Shown here: positions 25,371-33,356 of the stretch, in pieces
Layout of the letters: every line of letters begins with the position of its first letter
How positions within the stretch are numbered: position 1 is the stretch's first letter
NCBI GenBank assembly: GCA_027307335.1
Contig: DAHUXD010000058.1
Coordinates: 1-38,856 of the forward strand
DNA length: 38,856 bases
Direction: 5' to 3'
Source: Acidobacteriota bacterium
GTDB taxonomy: Bacteria > Acidobacteriota > Thermoanaerobaculia > UBA5066 > Gp7-AA6
Notes under the pieces: generated by a model
Told to the model about the DNA's origin: nothing
What the model saw: the letters and a program-made list of their open reading frames with translations, nothing else
Database searches by the model: none
Made by a program: the position numbers and the translations under genes

Positions 25371-28300
25371 TTGCTCGCGCCGCTCCTCCTGGCCGTTGCC
25401 GCGGTTCTGTCCTCCTCCGACGTCGCGACGCTCCAGCAGGCCCGCAACGTCGGCCTCGCGGCGCTCGAGGACGGAAACCTCGTCGAGGCGTCGAAGCGCT
25501 TCGAAACGGCGCGGCGGCTCGCCCCCGAGGACCCGCTCGGCTGGGCGGACGGCGCCGTGGCCGCGATGCGCGCGAAGGACCCCGGCGCGGCCGGCAAGCT
25601 GCTCGCCGAGGCCCTGCGCCTGTCCCCCGGCGACGCCCGGGTCCTGGACCTCGAGGCCACGCGGCGGGAGCTCGCGGGCGACCGCGCCGGGGCGATCGCG
25701 TTCTACGAGAAGGCGGCCGCTGCCTCCGCGTCGGACGTGGCGGCGCGCTGGAACGCGGCGCGGCTCTCGGCCGCGGCCGACGATGCGGCCGGACGCGCGG
25801 CGGCCGTGCGCCAGCTCGAGGCCGCCCTCGCGGCGGCGCCGGCGAACATCTTCCTGCTCTGCCGTCTCGCCGAGTGGCAGCGGGACGCCGGGAACGCCGC
25901 CGCGGCGCTCGCCGCCGCCGACCGGATCGCGGCGCTCGTGCCCGACGATCCGAAGCTCGACGCGGCGCTGTCGGAGGGGAAGCGCGCGCTCGCGTCGGGC
26001 GACGCTCACGCGGCGTCGCTGAAGTACCGCGTCGCGGAGAACCTGCTGCGCGCAACGTCCCGCTATCAGCAGGCGCGCCACGACGTGGAGCCCGGCGTCG
26101 TGGGCCTGCCGCTCGAGGACTGGGGACCGAGGGTCGCGGCGGCGGTGCGCGCGCACGCGGGCGCGCCCGTGCCGGTCACGTTCGCGCCTCGAAAGGACGC
26201 GGGGCTCGCGGCGCTCTCGGGGATCGCCGTCGTGCGCGCGGCCGGCAAGGACGGTCGCGACCTCGCGGTCGCCGGCGCGCACGGAATCGCGGTCGCCGCG
26301 GCCGGCCCGTCGGGCTACCGCGCCGGCGCACCGCTGCCCGACTCGACGCCGGCCACGGACCTGGCGGTCGCCGACGTGACGAACTCGGGAGCGCTCGACC
26401 TCGTGGCGCCGGGGGCGCTCTGGGTCCGCGAGGGCGAGGGCTTCCACCGCGTGGCGATCGCTCCGGGAGAGCGCGTCGTGCCGCTCGACTTCGACTCGGA
26501 CGGCGACCTCGACCTCTACGTCTCGTCGAAGGACGGCGACCGCCTCCTCCGCAACAACCTCGACGGCACCTGGACCGACGCGACCGCCGCGTCGGGGCTG
26601 CCCGCGCACCTCCGCTCGCTCCTCGCCGTTGCGGCGGACCTCGACCGGGACGGCGATCCGGACCTCCTGCTCGCCCGGCCGGAGGGAGGGTTCGTGCTCT
26701 ACGACAACCTGCGCGGCGGCCGCTTCGCGGCGAAGGAGGCCGGCCTGCCGAAGACCGGGCTCGTCTCGGACGCCGCGGCCGGCGACCTCGACGGCGACGG
26801 GCGCCTCGACCTGGTGTGGGTCGCGGACGGGCGCGCCGCCGCCGCCCTAAACAAGGGCGACGGCACGTTCCGGCCGCCCGTCGACCTCGGACCGGCGGCG
26901 TCGGTCCTCCTGTTCGACTACGACAACGACGGCTTCCTCGACGTCTTCCTCGCGAACCCGTCCGGCCCGTCGGCGCTCCTGCGCAACGACGGAACCGGCC
27001 GCCTCGCCGCGGCCTCCGTCGGCGAGCTGCCGCCGGCGCGCGCCGCGGAGGCGGTCGACGCCGACGGGGACGGCGACCTCGACCTCGCGCTCGTCGCGCC
27101 GGGCGGGACGGTCAGCCTCCTCGAGAACCGCGGCGGCAACGCGAACGGCTGGATCGACCTCGCGCTCGAGGGCCTGCCGACGGGATCGGCGAAGGTCAAT
27201 CGCCTGGGCTACGGGTCGGAGGTCGAGGCGCGCGCGCAGGACCTCTACGTCTACCGCGTCGCCGCGCGTCCGGTCACGAGGCTCGGCCTCGGCGGGCGCC
27301 GCCGCGCCGACGTGCTTCGCGTCGTGTGGACCAACGGCGTGCCGCAGAACGCGCTCGACCCGCCGCTGCGCACCGTCGTGAAGGAGGTGCAGCAGCTGAA
27401 GGGCTCGTGTCCGTTCCTCTACGCGTTCGACGGAGCGCGGTGGCGCTTCGTCACCGACGTCCTCGGACGCGCGCCCGCGGGCCTCCTCTACGACGGCGTG
27501 CACCAGGCGGCGGCGGACACGCGCGAGTGGCTGGTCGTTCCCGGCGCGTGGCTGGCCGCGTCGGGCCCGGTGCGCGTGCTCGATCTGACCGAGGAGCTCT
27601 GGGAGGCCGCGTACGTCGACCTCGCCGAGCTGCGCGCGGTCGACCATCCGGCGGGCACCGCGCTCGTCCCCGACGAGAAGATGGTGCCGCCGCCCTTTCC
27701 GCCGAAGCGCCTGCTCACGGTGGCGCGACCGCACGTGCCGCGCGCGACGGACGAGGAGGGCCGGGACCGCACCGCGGAGATCGCCGCGGAGGACGGCGTG
27801 TATCTGTCGGGGTTCGCGCCGACGCGCTACCAGGGCCTCGTCGAGCCGCACGCGCTCGTGCTCGAGCTCCCCGAGGCCGGCGGCGGGGAAACGCCGAAGA
27901 GAGTCGTGCTCTATTTCACCGGCTGGATCTTCTACGCCGACACCTCGATCAACGTCTCGCTCTCGCAGCGGCGCGACGTCCGGGCGGAGCCGCCCGTGCT
28001 CGAGGTGCCCGACGGCCGCGGCGGATGGAAGACCGCGATCGCCGCGATGGGATACCCGGCGGGGAAGACGAAGACGATGGCGGTCGACCTGACCGGCGTC
28101 CTCGACCCGGGGGATCCCCGCGTGCGCATCCGCACGAACCTCGCGATCTACTGGGACCGCATCGCCTACACCGTGGACGATCCACCGGTCCCGCTGCGCA
28201 CGGCGGTCCTCCCGCTCGTCTCGGCGGAGCTCTTCGATCGCGGCTTCTCGCGGATGGAGCGCGCGTCCGAGGACGCGCCGCAGGTCTTCGTTCATGACGA

Positions 28301-28709
28301 CGTCTCGCGCGGACCGCGATGGGCGGACATGGCCGGCCTGTACACGCGGTTCGGCGACGTCCGGGAGCTCCTCGCGGCCGCCGACGATCGCACGGTCGTC
28401 ATGAAGGGCGGCGACGCCGTGCGTCTGACGTTCGACGCCTCCGCGCTGACCCCGCCGCCCGAAGGCTGGGTCCGGGACTACGTCCTGGTCCTCGACGGGT
28501 GGGACAAGGACGCCGACAAGAACACGGTCGCGGGTCAGACCGTCGGACCGCTGCCGTTCCACGGCATGGACGACGCGCGGTACGGTGAGCTCGCGTTCCC
28601 GGACGATGCCGCGCACCGCGAGTTCGTGCGCGAGTGGCTGACGCGCCCCGGCGGACCCGAGGCGTTCCGCGACGCGGTCCGGGACGCCGGCCTCGCGAGG
28701 CCGGAGTGA
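25371..28709 (+). CDS. Exported TPR - FG-GAP propeller - UnbV-like fusion protein with long C-terminal domain
   Basis: The protein has 1112 residues and a TTG start six bases after an in-frame stop, followed by a short signal-like hydrophobic run. Residues about 20-235 are TPR-like helix pairs. About 330-600 carry FG-GAP/VCBS repeats with calcium loops of the DxDxDGxxD type (DFDSDGDLD near 374, DYDNDGFLD near 516, DADGDGDLD near 563). An ASPIC/UnbV-like segment follows at about 612-660. The final 430 residues start with SCPFLYAFDGARWRFVTDVLGRAP (about 679), a domain shared with secreted repeat proteins of this type but of unknown function. It should be periplasmic or surface-exposed. A palindrome in the last codons leads straight into the next gene, GTGA overlap. 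Confidence 0.85.
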   Translation: MLAPLLLAVAAVLSSSDVATLQQARNVGLAALEDGNLVEASKRFETARRLAPEDPLGWADGAVAAMRAKDPGAAGKLLAEALRLSPGDARVLDLEATRRELAGDRAGAIAFYEKAAAASASDVAARWNAARLSAAADDAAGRAAAVRQLEAALAAAPANIFLLCRLAEWQRDAGNAAAALAAADRIAALVPDDPKLDAALSEGKRALASGDAHAASLKYRVAENLLRATSRYQQARHDVEPGVVGLPLEDWGPRVAAAVRAHAGAPVPVTFAPRKDAGLAALSGIAVVRAAGKDGRDLAVAGAHGIAVAAAGPSGYRAGAPLPDSTPATDLAVADVTNSGALDLVAPGALWVREGEGFHRVAIAPGERVVPLDFDSDGDLDLYVSSKDGDRLLRNNLDGTWTDATAASGLPAHLRSLLAVAADLDRDGDPDLLLARPEGGFVLYDNLRGGRFAAKEAGLPKTGLVSDAAAGDLDGDGRLDLVWVADGRAAAALNKGDGTFRPPVDLGPAASVLLFDYDNDGFLDVFLANPSGPSALLRNDGTGRLAAASVGELPPARAAEAVDADGDGDLDLALVAPGGTVSLLENRGGNANGWIDLALEGLPTGSAKVNRLGYGSEVEARAQDLYVYRVAARPVTRLGLGGRRRADVLRVVWTNGVPQNALDPPLRTVVKEVQQLKGSCPFLYAFDGARWRFVTDVLGRAPAGLLYDGVHQAAADTREWLVVPGAWLAASGPVRVLDLTEELWEAAYVDLAELRAVDHPAGTALVPDEKMVPPPFPPKRLLTVARPHVPRATDEEGRDRTAEIAAEDGVYLSGFAPTRYQGLVEPHALVLELPEAGGGETPKRVVLYFTGWIFYADTSINVSLSQRRDVRAEPPVLEVPDGRGGWKTAIAAMGYPAGKTKTMAVDLTGVLDPGDPRVRIRTNLAIYWDRIAYTVDDPPVPLRTAVLPLVSAELFDRGFSRMERASEDAPQVFVHDDVSRGPRWADMAGLYTRFGDVRELLAAADDRTVVMKGGDAVRLTFDASALTPPPEGWVRDYVLVLDGWDKDADKNTVAGQTVGPLPFHGMDDARYGELAFPDDAAHREFVREWLTRPGGPEAFRDAVRDAGLARPE
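28687..28704 (+). promoter_or_regulatory. Perfect palindrome at a gene junction
   Basis: CCGGCCTCGCGAGGCCGG is a fully self-complementary 18-mer ending one base before the GTG of the next gene. The hairpin would cover the ribosome-binding region, so translation of the downstream gene likely depends on ribosomes unfolding it while finishing the upstream one. Translational coupling is inferred. Confidence 0.45.
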
Positions 28710-30385
28710 GGCGGCTCCTGCTCTGTCTCGCCGCCTCCGGCGCGATCGCGGCCGGCGCCGCCCCGCCGCCGGGCGTCTTCCGCGACGTGACGAAGTCCTC
28801 CGGAGTCTCGATGCGCGTCCAGGGCGACCTGATGCGCCTGAAGCTGATCCCGACGATGATCGGCGGCTGCGCGATCGGCGACTTCGACGGCGACGGCCGC
28901 CCGGACCTGTACGTCACCAACTCGATCCCGCGCTGGGGCAAGCCCAACGCGGATTCCTGCGGGCGCCTCTACCGCAACGTCGGCGGCGGCCGCTTCGAGG
29001 ACGTGACCGCCCGCTCCGGGATCCACGCCTGCGGCCTCGGGATGGGCGCGTTCTGGGTCGACCTCGACGGCGACGGCAAGCTCGACCTGTACCTGACCAA
29101 CGTCGGCCCGAACGCCGTGTGGTGGAACCGCGGCGACGGGACGTTCGAGGAGGGGAAGGACACCGGCCTCGAGGACCCGCTCTTCTCGGTCGGCGCCGCG
29201 TTTCTCGACGTCGACGGCGACGGCCGCGTGGACGTCGCGGTCGCGAACTACCTCGACTCGACGCCCGAGTGGGAGGCGGCGCAGCCGCAGTTCCAGCTGC
29301 GCGTCCCCGAGGACTACGTCGGGCAGCCGTCGCACCTCTACCGCAACCTCGGCGGCCGCCGCTTCCAGGACGTGACCAGGGAAGCGGGGCTCGCCGTGCC
29401 GCCGGTCGAGACGAAGACGCTGTCGATCGCCGTGCTCGACTACGACGGCGACGGCCACGACGACCTCTACTTCGTCAACGACCGGGTGCCGAACCGCCTC
29501 TTCCGCAATCGCGGCGACGGCACCTTCGAGGAGACCACCGCGGAGACGGGCGCCGGCACGCTGGGCGACCACCCGCGCGCGGGGATGGGCGTCGCGGTCG
29601 GTGATCCGTTCGGCGACGGGCGCGAGAGCCTCTTCGTCACGAACTTCGGCGCCGAGCCGAACAGCCTCTACCGCAACGTGGACGGCGTGATCTTCGAGGA
29701 CGCGGGCGCCGCGTCGGGCATCGCGGACGTCGGCATGCCGTCGGTTCGGTGGGGCACGCACTTCGCGGACTTCGACAACGACGGCTGGCCGGACACGTAC
29801 GTCGTCGGCGGTCACCTCGCGCCGCGTCTGCCGCGCTGGCTCGGCCACTACAAGAGCGGCGGCGCGTCCTACGTCGAGGCGGGGGACTCCGCCTACGCCC
29901 AGCGCGCGTTCCTCGTGCACAACCTCGGGGGCGGGAAATTCGCCGAGTGGACGGAGTCGGGCGACTTCGGCCGCGCGCGGATGTCGGCGCGGGGCACCGC
30001 GGTCGCGGACCTCGACGGGGACGGCGCGCTCGACCTGGTGGTCGTCGACCTGGACGGGCCGGTGAGGATCTTCCGCAACGAGATCGGGGCGCGCGGGCGC
30101 TGGATCGCGGTCGAGCCCGTCGCGGGCGCGGACGGAAAAACGGTGCTCGGCACGCGCGTCCACGTGACCGCCGGCGGGCGAACGCAGACGCAGGCGTATC
30201 GCGTGTCGCCATCCTACGCCTCGGGTTCGCTCGTCCCGCTCCACTTCGGGCTCGGCGAGGCGGACGCCGCCAGCGTGGCCGTGCGCTGGCCCGATGGCCG
30301 CACGCAGGAATACTCGAACGTCCCGGCGGGGCGGACGTACCGGGTGCGTGCCGGCGGCGAGCTCGAACCCGTCGCTCCGCGCTGA
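28706..30385 (+). CDS. Secreted CRTAC1-type FG-GAP/UnbV protein
   Basis: The protein has 559 residues with a signal peptide (about 1-18). It is almost entirely FG-GAP/VCBS blades, with calcium-binding DxDGDGxxD loops (DFDGDGRPD, DLDGDGKLD, DVDGDGRVD, DYDGDGHDD, DFDNDGWPD, DLDGDGALD). It ends in an ASPIC/UnbV domain (GTRVHVTAGGRTQTQ... to RWPDGRTQEY). One blade has DPFGDGRES in place of the aspartate loop. The fold is a seven-bladed beta-propeller. The GTG start is fixed by GTGA overlap with the previous gene. Bacterial CRTAC1 proteins have no known biochemical role. Confidence 0.9.
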   Translation: MRRLLLCLAASGAIAAGAAPPPGVFRDVTKSSGVSMRVQGDLMRLKLIPTMIGGCAIGDFDGDGRPDLYVTNSIPRWGKPNADSCGRLYRNVGGGRFEDVTARSGIHACGLGMGAFWVDLDGDGKLDLYLTNVGPNAVWWNRGDGTFEEGKDTGLEDPLFSVGAAFLDVDGDGRVDVAVANYLDSTPEWEAAQPQFQLRVPEDYVGQPSHLYRNLGGRRFQDVTREAGLAVPPVETKTLSIAVLDYDGDGHDDLYFVNDRVPNRLFRNRGDGTFEETTAETGAGTLGDHPRAGMGVAVGDPFGDGRESLFVTNFGAEPNSLYRNVDGVIFEDAGAASGIADVGMPSVRWGTHFADFDNDGWPDTYVVGGHLAPRLPRWLGHYKSGGASYVEAGDSAYAQRAFLVHNLGGGKFAEWTESGDFGRARMSARGTAVADLDGDGALDLVVVDLDGPVRIFRNEIGARGRWIAVEPVAGADGKTVLGTRVHVTAGGRTQTQAYRVSPSYASGSLVPLHFGLGEADAASVAVRWPDGRTQEYSNVPAGRTYRVRAGGELEPVAPR

Positions 30386-30411
30386 ACGCGAACTCGCCGG
30401 CGCGGCGCGGA

Positions 30412-30417
30412 TATGAT
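30412..30417 (+). promoter_or_regulatory. Candidate -10 box (TATGAT) of the rhomboid gene
   Basis: TATGAT ends 14 bases before the ATG at 30432 in a GC-rich spacer. No -35 is obvious. This suggests the rhomboid gene has its own promoter. Confidence 0.4.
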
Positions 30418-30431
30418 CTCCCGCCTCGGCC

Positions 30432-31178
30432 ATGATCCCCATCGGCGACGACGACTCGGACCGGCGCTCGGTCCCGTACGTCACGTGGCTGCTCATCGCG
30501 CTCAACGTGTTCGTCTTCGTCGTGTTCCAGGGCATGGGCGCGAACCAGCGTTTCACGATGGCGTTCGCGACGGTGCCGGCGGAGATCCTGACCGGTCACG
30601 ACGTCGCGGAGAACGTTCCGATCCGCGATCCCTACGGCCGCGTCGTCGGCGGCATCGATCTCGAGATGACGCCGATCCCGGTGTACCTGACGCTCATCAC
30701 CGCGATGTTCATGCACGGCGGATTCGCGCATCTGTTCGGGAACATGCTCTACCTCTGGATCTTCGGGGACAACGTCGAGGACGCGCTCGGCCACCTGCGC
30801 TTCTTCCTTTTCTACCTCGTCACGGGCCTCGTGGCCGGCCTCTCGCACGTCTTCGTCACCGCGGCGTTCGGCGGCAACGTGCTGATCCCGTCGCTCGGCG
30901 CGTCGGGGGCGATCTCGGGCGTCCTCGGCGGGTACCTCGTGCTCTTCCCGCGGCGGCGCGTGCGGGTGCTGCTCTTCTACAGCATCGTGGAGGTCCCGGC
31001 GCTCCTCGTCATCGGGCTGTGGTTCCTCTTCCAGGTCGTCAGCGGCGCGGGCTCGGCCGGCGGATCCGGCGGCGGCGTCGCGTACGGCGCGCACGTCGGC
31101 GGATTCCTGGCGGGGCTTCTGCTGGTGAAGGCGTTCGGCGGGGACCGTCGCGCGCCCCTGACCCCTTCCTGGGGCTGA
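30432..31178 (+). CDS. Rhomboid-family intramembrane serine protease
   Basis: The protein has 248 residues with six or seven transmembrane helices. The catalytic dyad is S158 (GASG at 156-159) and H221 (AHVGGF), and the structural HGGFAHLFGNM motif is at 95-105. It has the usual long L1 loop region (about 40-85) before the HGGFxH motif. Rhomboids cleave membrane-spanning segments; possible substrates here are the membrane-anchored neighbours, but this is speculative. It stops three bases before the convergent GNAT gene. Confidence 0.93.
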   Translation: MIPIGDDDSDRRSVPYVTWLLIALNVFVFVVFQGMGANQRFTMAFATVPAEILTGHDVAENVPIRDPYGRVVGGIDLEMTPIPVYLTLITAMFMHGGFAHLFGNMLYLWIFGDNVEDALGHLRFFLFYLVTGLVAGLSHVFVTAAFGGNVLIPSLGASGAISGVLGGYLVLFPRRRVRVLLFYSIVEVPALLVIGLWFLFQVVSGAGSAGGSGGGVAYGAHVGGFLAGLLLVKAFGGDRRAPLTPSWG

Positions 31179-31181
31179 TCC

Positions 31182-31619
31182 TCAGGCGCCGATCTTCCGC
31201 TCGAAGACCTTCTGCTCCTTGATTTCCCGGAAGCGCTCACGCCGGTAGAAATCGTGCGCCCGCTTTCGCACGACGTTGCAGCGCGCGCGCAGCGTGCTGC
31301 AGTCGCGCTCCGCGGCCCACGCCTCGGCCGCCGCGACGAGCGCCGCCCCGATGCCGCGGCCCCGCTCGGTCTCGGCGACGACGAGCCCGGTGATCTCGAC
31401 GCTCGCGGGCGCCTCGAAGACGCGGGTCCGGCTCACCTGGATCCAGCCGACCGCGCCGCCGCCCTCGTCCGCGACGAGGAGCGTGTGGTCGGCGTGGCGG
31501 GAGAGCTCGGCGAAACGCGAGGCGGCTTCGCCGGGGGTCATGGGGTAGCCGAGCTCGGTCGAGAGCGCGGCGAGACGGGGCGCGTCGGCCGGAGCGGCCG
31601 GACGGATCGAGACGCTCAC
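31182..31619 (-). CDS. GNAT-family N-acetyltransferase
   Basis: The protein has 145 residues in a complete GNAT fold. The acetyl-CoA-binding loop RGRGIGAAL lies near residues 91-99, after the V(V/A)ETE strand. The C terminus carries the common YRRERFREIKEQKVFERKI pattern of GNATs. The GTG start overlaps the upstream propeller gene's stop as GTGA, so it is made with that protein. The substrate is unknown. Confidence 0.9.
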   Translation of the reverse strand: MSVSIRPAAPADAPRLAALSTELGYPMTPGEAASRFAELSRHADHTLLVADEGGGAVGWIQVSRTRVFEAPASVEITGLVVAETERGRGIGAALVAAAEAWAAERDCSTLRARCNVVRKRAHDFYRRERFREIKEQKVFERKIGA

Positions 31620-33331
31620 GGCCTCCCGCCCTCCTCCGAGACGATCCGCCGGGCGCCGCCCGGAACGTCCTTGAGCGTCTGCGTCGCGCCGTCCGGCCAG
31701 CGGATCTCCAGCGCGTCGATCTTCGAGGCGGTGCCGAGGCCGAACGTGAGCGTCTTCTCCGAAGCCGAGAGATAGGACTGGCCGCCGGAGACCTGCTGCG
31801 CAAGCGTCCGGCCGCCGAACGAGGCGGTCACCCGGGCGCCGACCGCGTCGCGGTTGCTCTTCCCCGCGCCCACGAGCTTCAGCCGGACGCTCTTTTCCGG
31901 AGCGTTCGTCGGGTTCAGATACACGCGCGCCGGGCCGCCGTTCTCGACGATCACGAGGTCGAGGTCGCCGTCGCCGTCGAGGTCGGCGTACGCCGCACCG
32001 CGCGCGACGAGAGGCTGCGCGAGATCTCCCGAGCGGGCGCCGAGCGGGACGAACTTCCCGTCGCCGGCGTTCAGGTACAGGACGGGCGCCTGCCGGTACG
32101 CGACGTCCTTCTGCACCTCCTGAACCGTCGGCTCGACGTGGCCGTTGGCGAGGAGCAGGTCCATTCGGCCGTCGAGGTCCGCGTCGAGGAAGAGGACGCC
32201 GAACGTCAGGTCGAGGAACGAGGTCGGGCCGACGCCGCTCCTCGGCGACTCGTCGAGAAAGACCTCTCCGGTGTCGGTCCAGTAGAGCGACTTGAGCTCG
32301 TTCGAGAAATTGCCGATCGCGACCGCGCTGCCCCTGCCGTTCTTCACGTCCGCCCACGCGGCGCCCATCGCGCCTCGCGCGCGCCCGGCCTCGTCGACCG
32401 CGATCCCGGCCGGAATGCCGACGTCCTCGAAGGTGCCGTCGCCCTTGTTCCGGAAGAGATTGTTCGGCGCGGTGTCGTTCGAGACGAGGAGGTCGACGCG
32501 CCCGTCGCCGTCGAAGTCCCACGGGGCGACGCCGAGCGCCTTCTGGTTCTCGTTGAAGACGCCCGCCTTCTTCGTCACGTCCTCGAAGCGGCCGTTGCCG
32601 AGGTTGCGGTAGAGGTGCGAGGACGTGCCGGGGTATCGCTCGGGCGTGCAGTAGGACTTCGTCTTCCCGTCGAGCGTGCAGTAGAGGTCCTTGCCGGGGC
32701 TCCAGTCGACGTAGCGGCCGACGTACAGGTCGAGCCTGCCGTCCCCGTCGTAGTCCAACCACGCCGAAGACGTCCCCCAGCCCGAGTCCGCGACGCCGGC
32801 CGCCTTCGCCACGTCCTCGAAGCGTCCGCCGCGGTTGTGGAAAAGGTGGTTCCCGCCGAGGGCCGTCACGTACACGTCGTCCTTCCCGTCGTTGTCGTAG
32901 TCGGCGACCGAGGCGCCCATCCCGTAGAAGACCTTCTCGAGCCCGGCCTCGCGCGTCACGTTCCGGAAGCGCGGCAGGCCGTCGGGCCCGTTCCCCTCGT
33001 TGCGGTACAACGCGAGCGAGGACCGCTGCGCCGCCGCGCGCGGGTCGCCGGGCCAGTACGCGCCGGAGACGAACAGGAGGTCGGGCCGGCCATCGCCGTC
33101 GTAGTCGAGGACGGCGACGCCGCCGCCCATGGTCTCGGGCATCCACTTCTTCCCCGTGGCGCCGGTGACGTGGACGAAGTCGACGCCGATCTCCTTCGCC
33201 TTCTCCGCGAACGCGAGCGCGGGCGGCGGCGTCGGCGCGGGCGTCGGAGGGGGAGCGACGGCGACGGGCTCCGACTTCCGGCATCCCGCGAGCACACCGA
33301 GGGCCGCCGCGAGGAGGAAGGAGCGTCGCAC
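31616..33331 (-). CDS. CRTAC1-type FG-GAP/UnbV lipoprotein
   Basis: The protein has 571 residues with a lipoprotein signal ending LAGC (C17), then a Pro/Ala spacer. FG-GAP blades with calcium loops (DYDGDGRPD, DYDNDGKDD, DYDGDGRLD, DFDGDGRVD, DADLDGRMD, DLDGDGDLD) are followed by a C-terminal UnbV domain ending RWPDGATQTL. It is similar in layout to the protein at 28706-30385 but lipid-anchored. TAGACT ends eight bases before its GTG, so it can be transcribed independently of the pentaheme gene just upstream. The GNAT gene is coupled behind it. Confidence 0.9.
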   Translation of the reverse strand: MRRSFLLAAALGVLAGCRKSEPVAVAPPPTPAPTPPPALAFAEKAKEIGVDFVHVTGATGKKWMPETMGGGVAVLDYDGDGRPDLLFVSGAYWPGDPRAAAQRSSLALYRNEGNGPDGLPRFRNVTREAGLEKVFYGMGASVADYDNDGKDDVYVTALGGNHLFHNRGGRFEDVAKAAGVADSGWGTSSAWLDYDGDGRLDLYVGRYVDWSPGKDLYCTLDGKTKSYCTPERYPGTSSHLYRNLGNGRFEDVTKKAGVFNENQKALGVAPWDFDGDGRVDLLVSNDTAPNNLFRNKGDGTFEDVGIPAGIAVDEAGRARGAMGAAWADVKNGRGSAVAIGNFSNELKSLYWTDTGEVFLDESPRSGVGPTSFLDLTFGVLFLDADLDGRMDLLLANGHVEPTVQEVQKDVAYRQAPVLYLNAGDGKFVPLGARSGDLAQPLVARGAAYADLDGDGDLDLVIVENGGPARVYLNPTNAPEKSVRLKLVGAGKSNRDAVGARVTASFGGRTLAQQVSGGQSYLSASEKTLTFGLGTASKIDALEIRWPDGATQTLKDVPGGARRIVSEEGGRP

Positions 33332-33339
33332 GGACGCGA

Positions 33340-33345
33340 AGTCTA
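33340..33345 (-). promoter_or_regulatory. Candidate -10 box (TAGACT) of the UnbV lipoprotein gene
   Basis: TAGACT on the minus strand ends eight bases before the GTG at 33331, in the 25-base gap after the pentaheme gene. It is the same box and nearly the same spacing as at 16498. Confidence 0.5.
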
Positions 33346-33356
33346 CCGCGCGAGGG

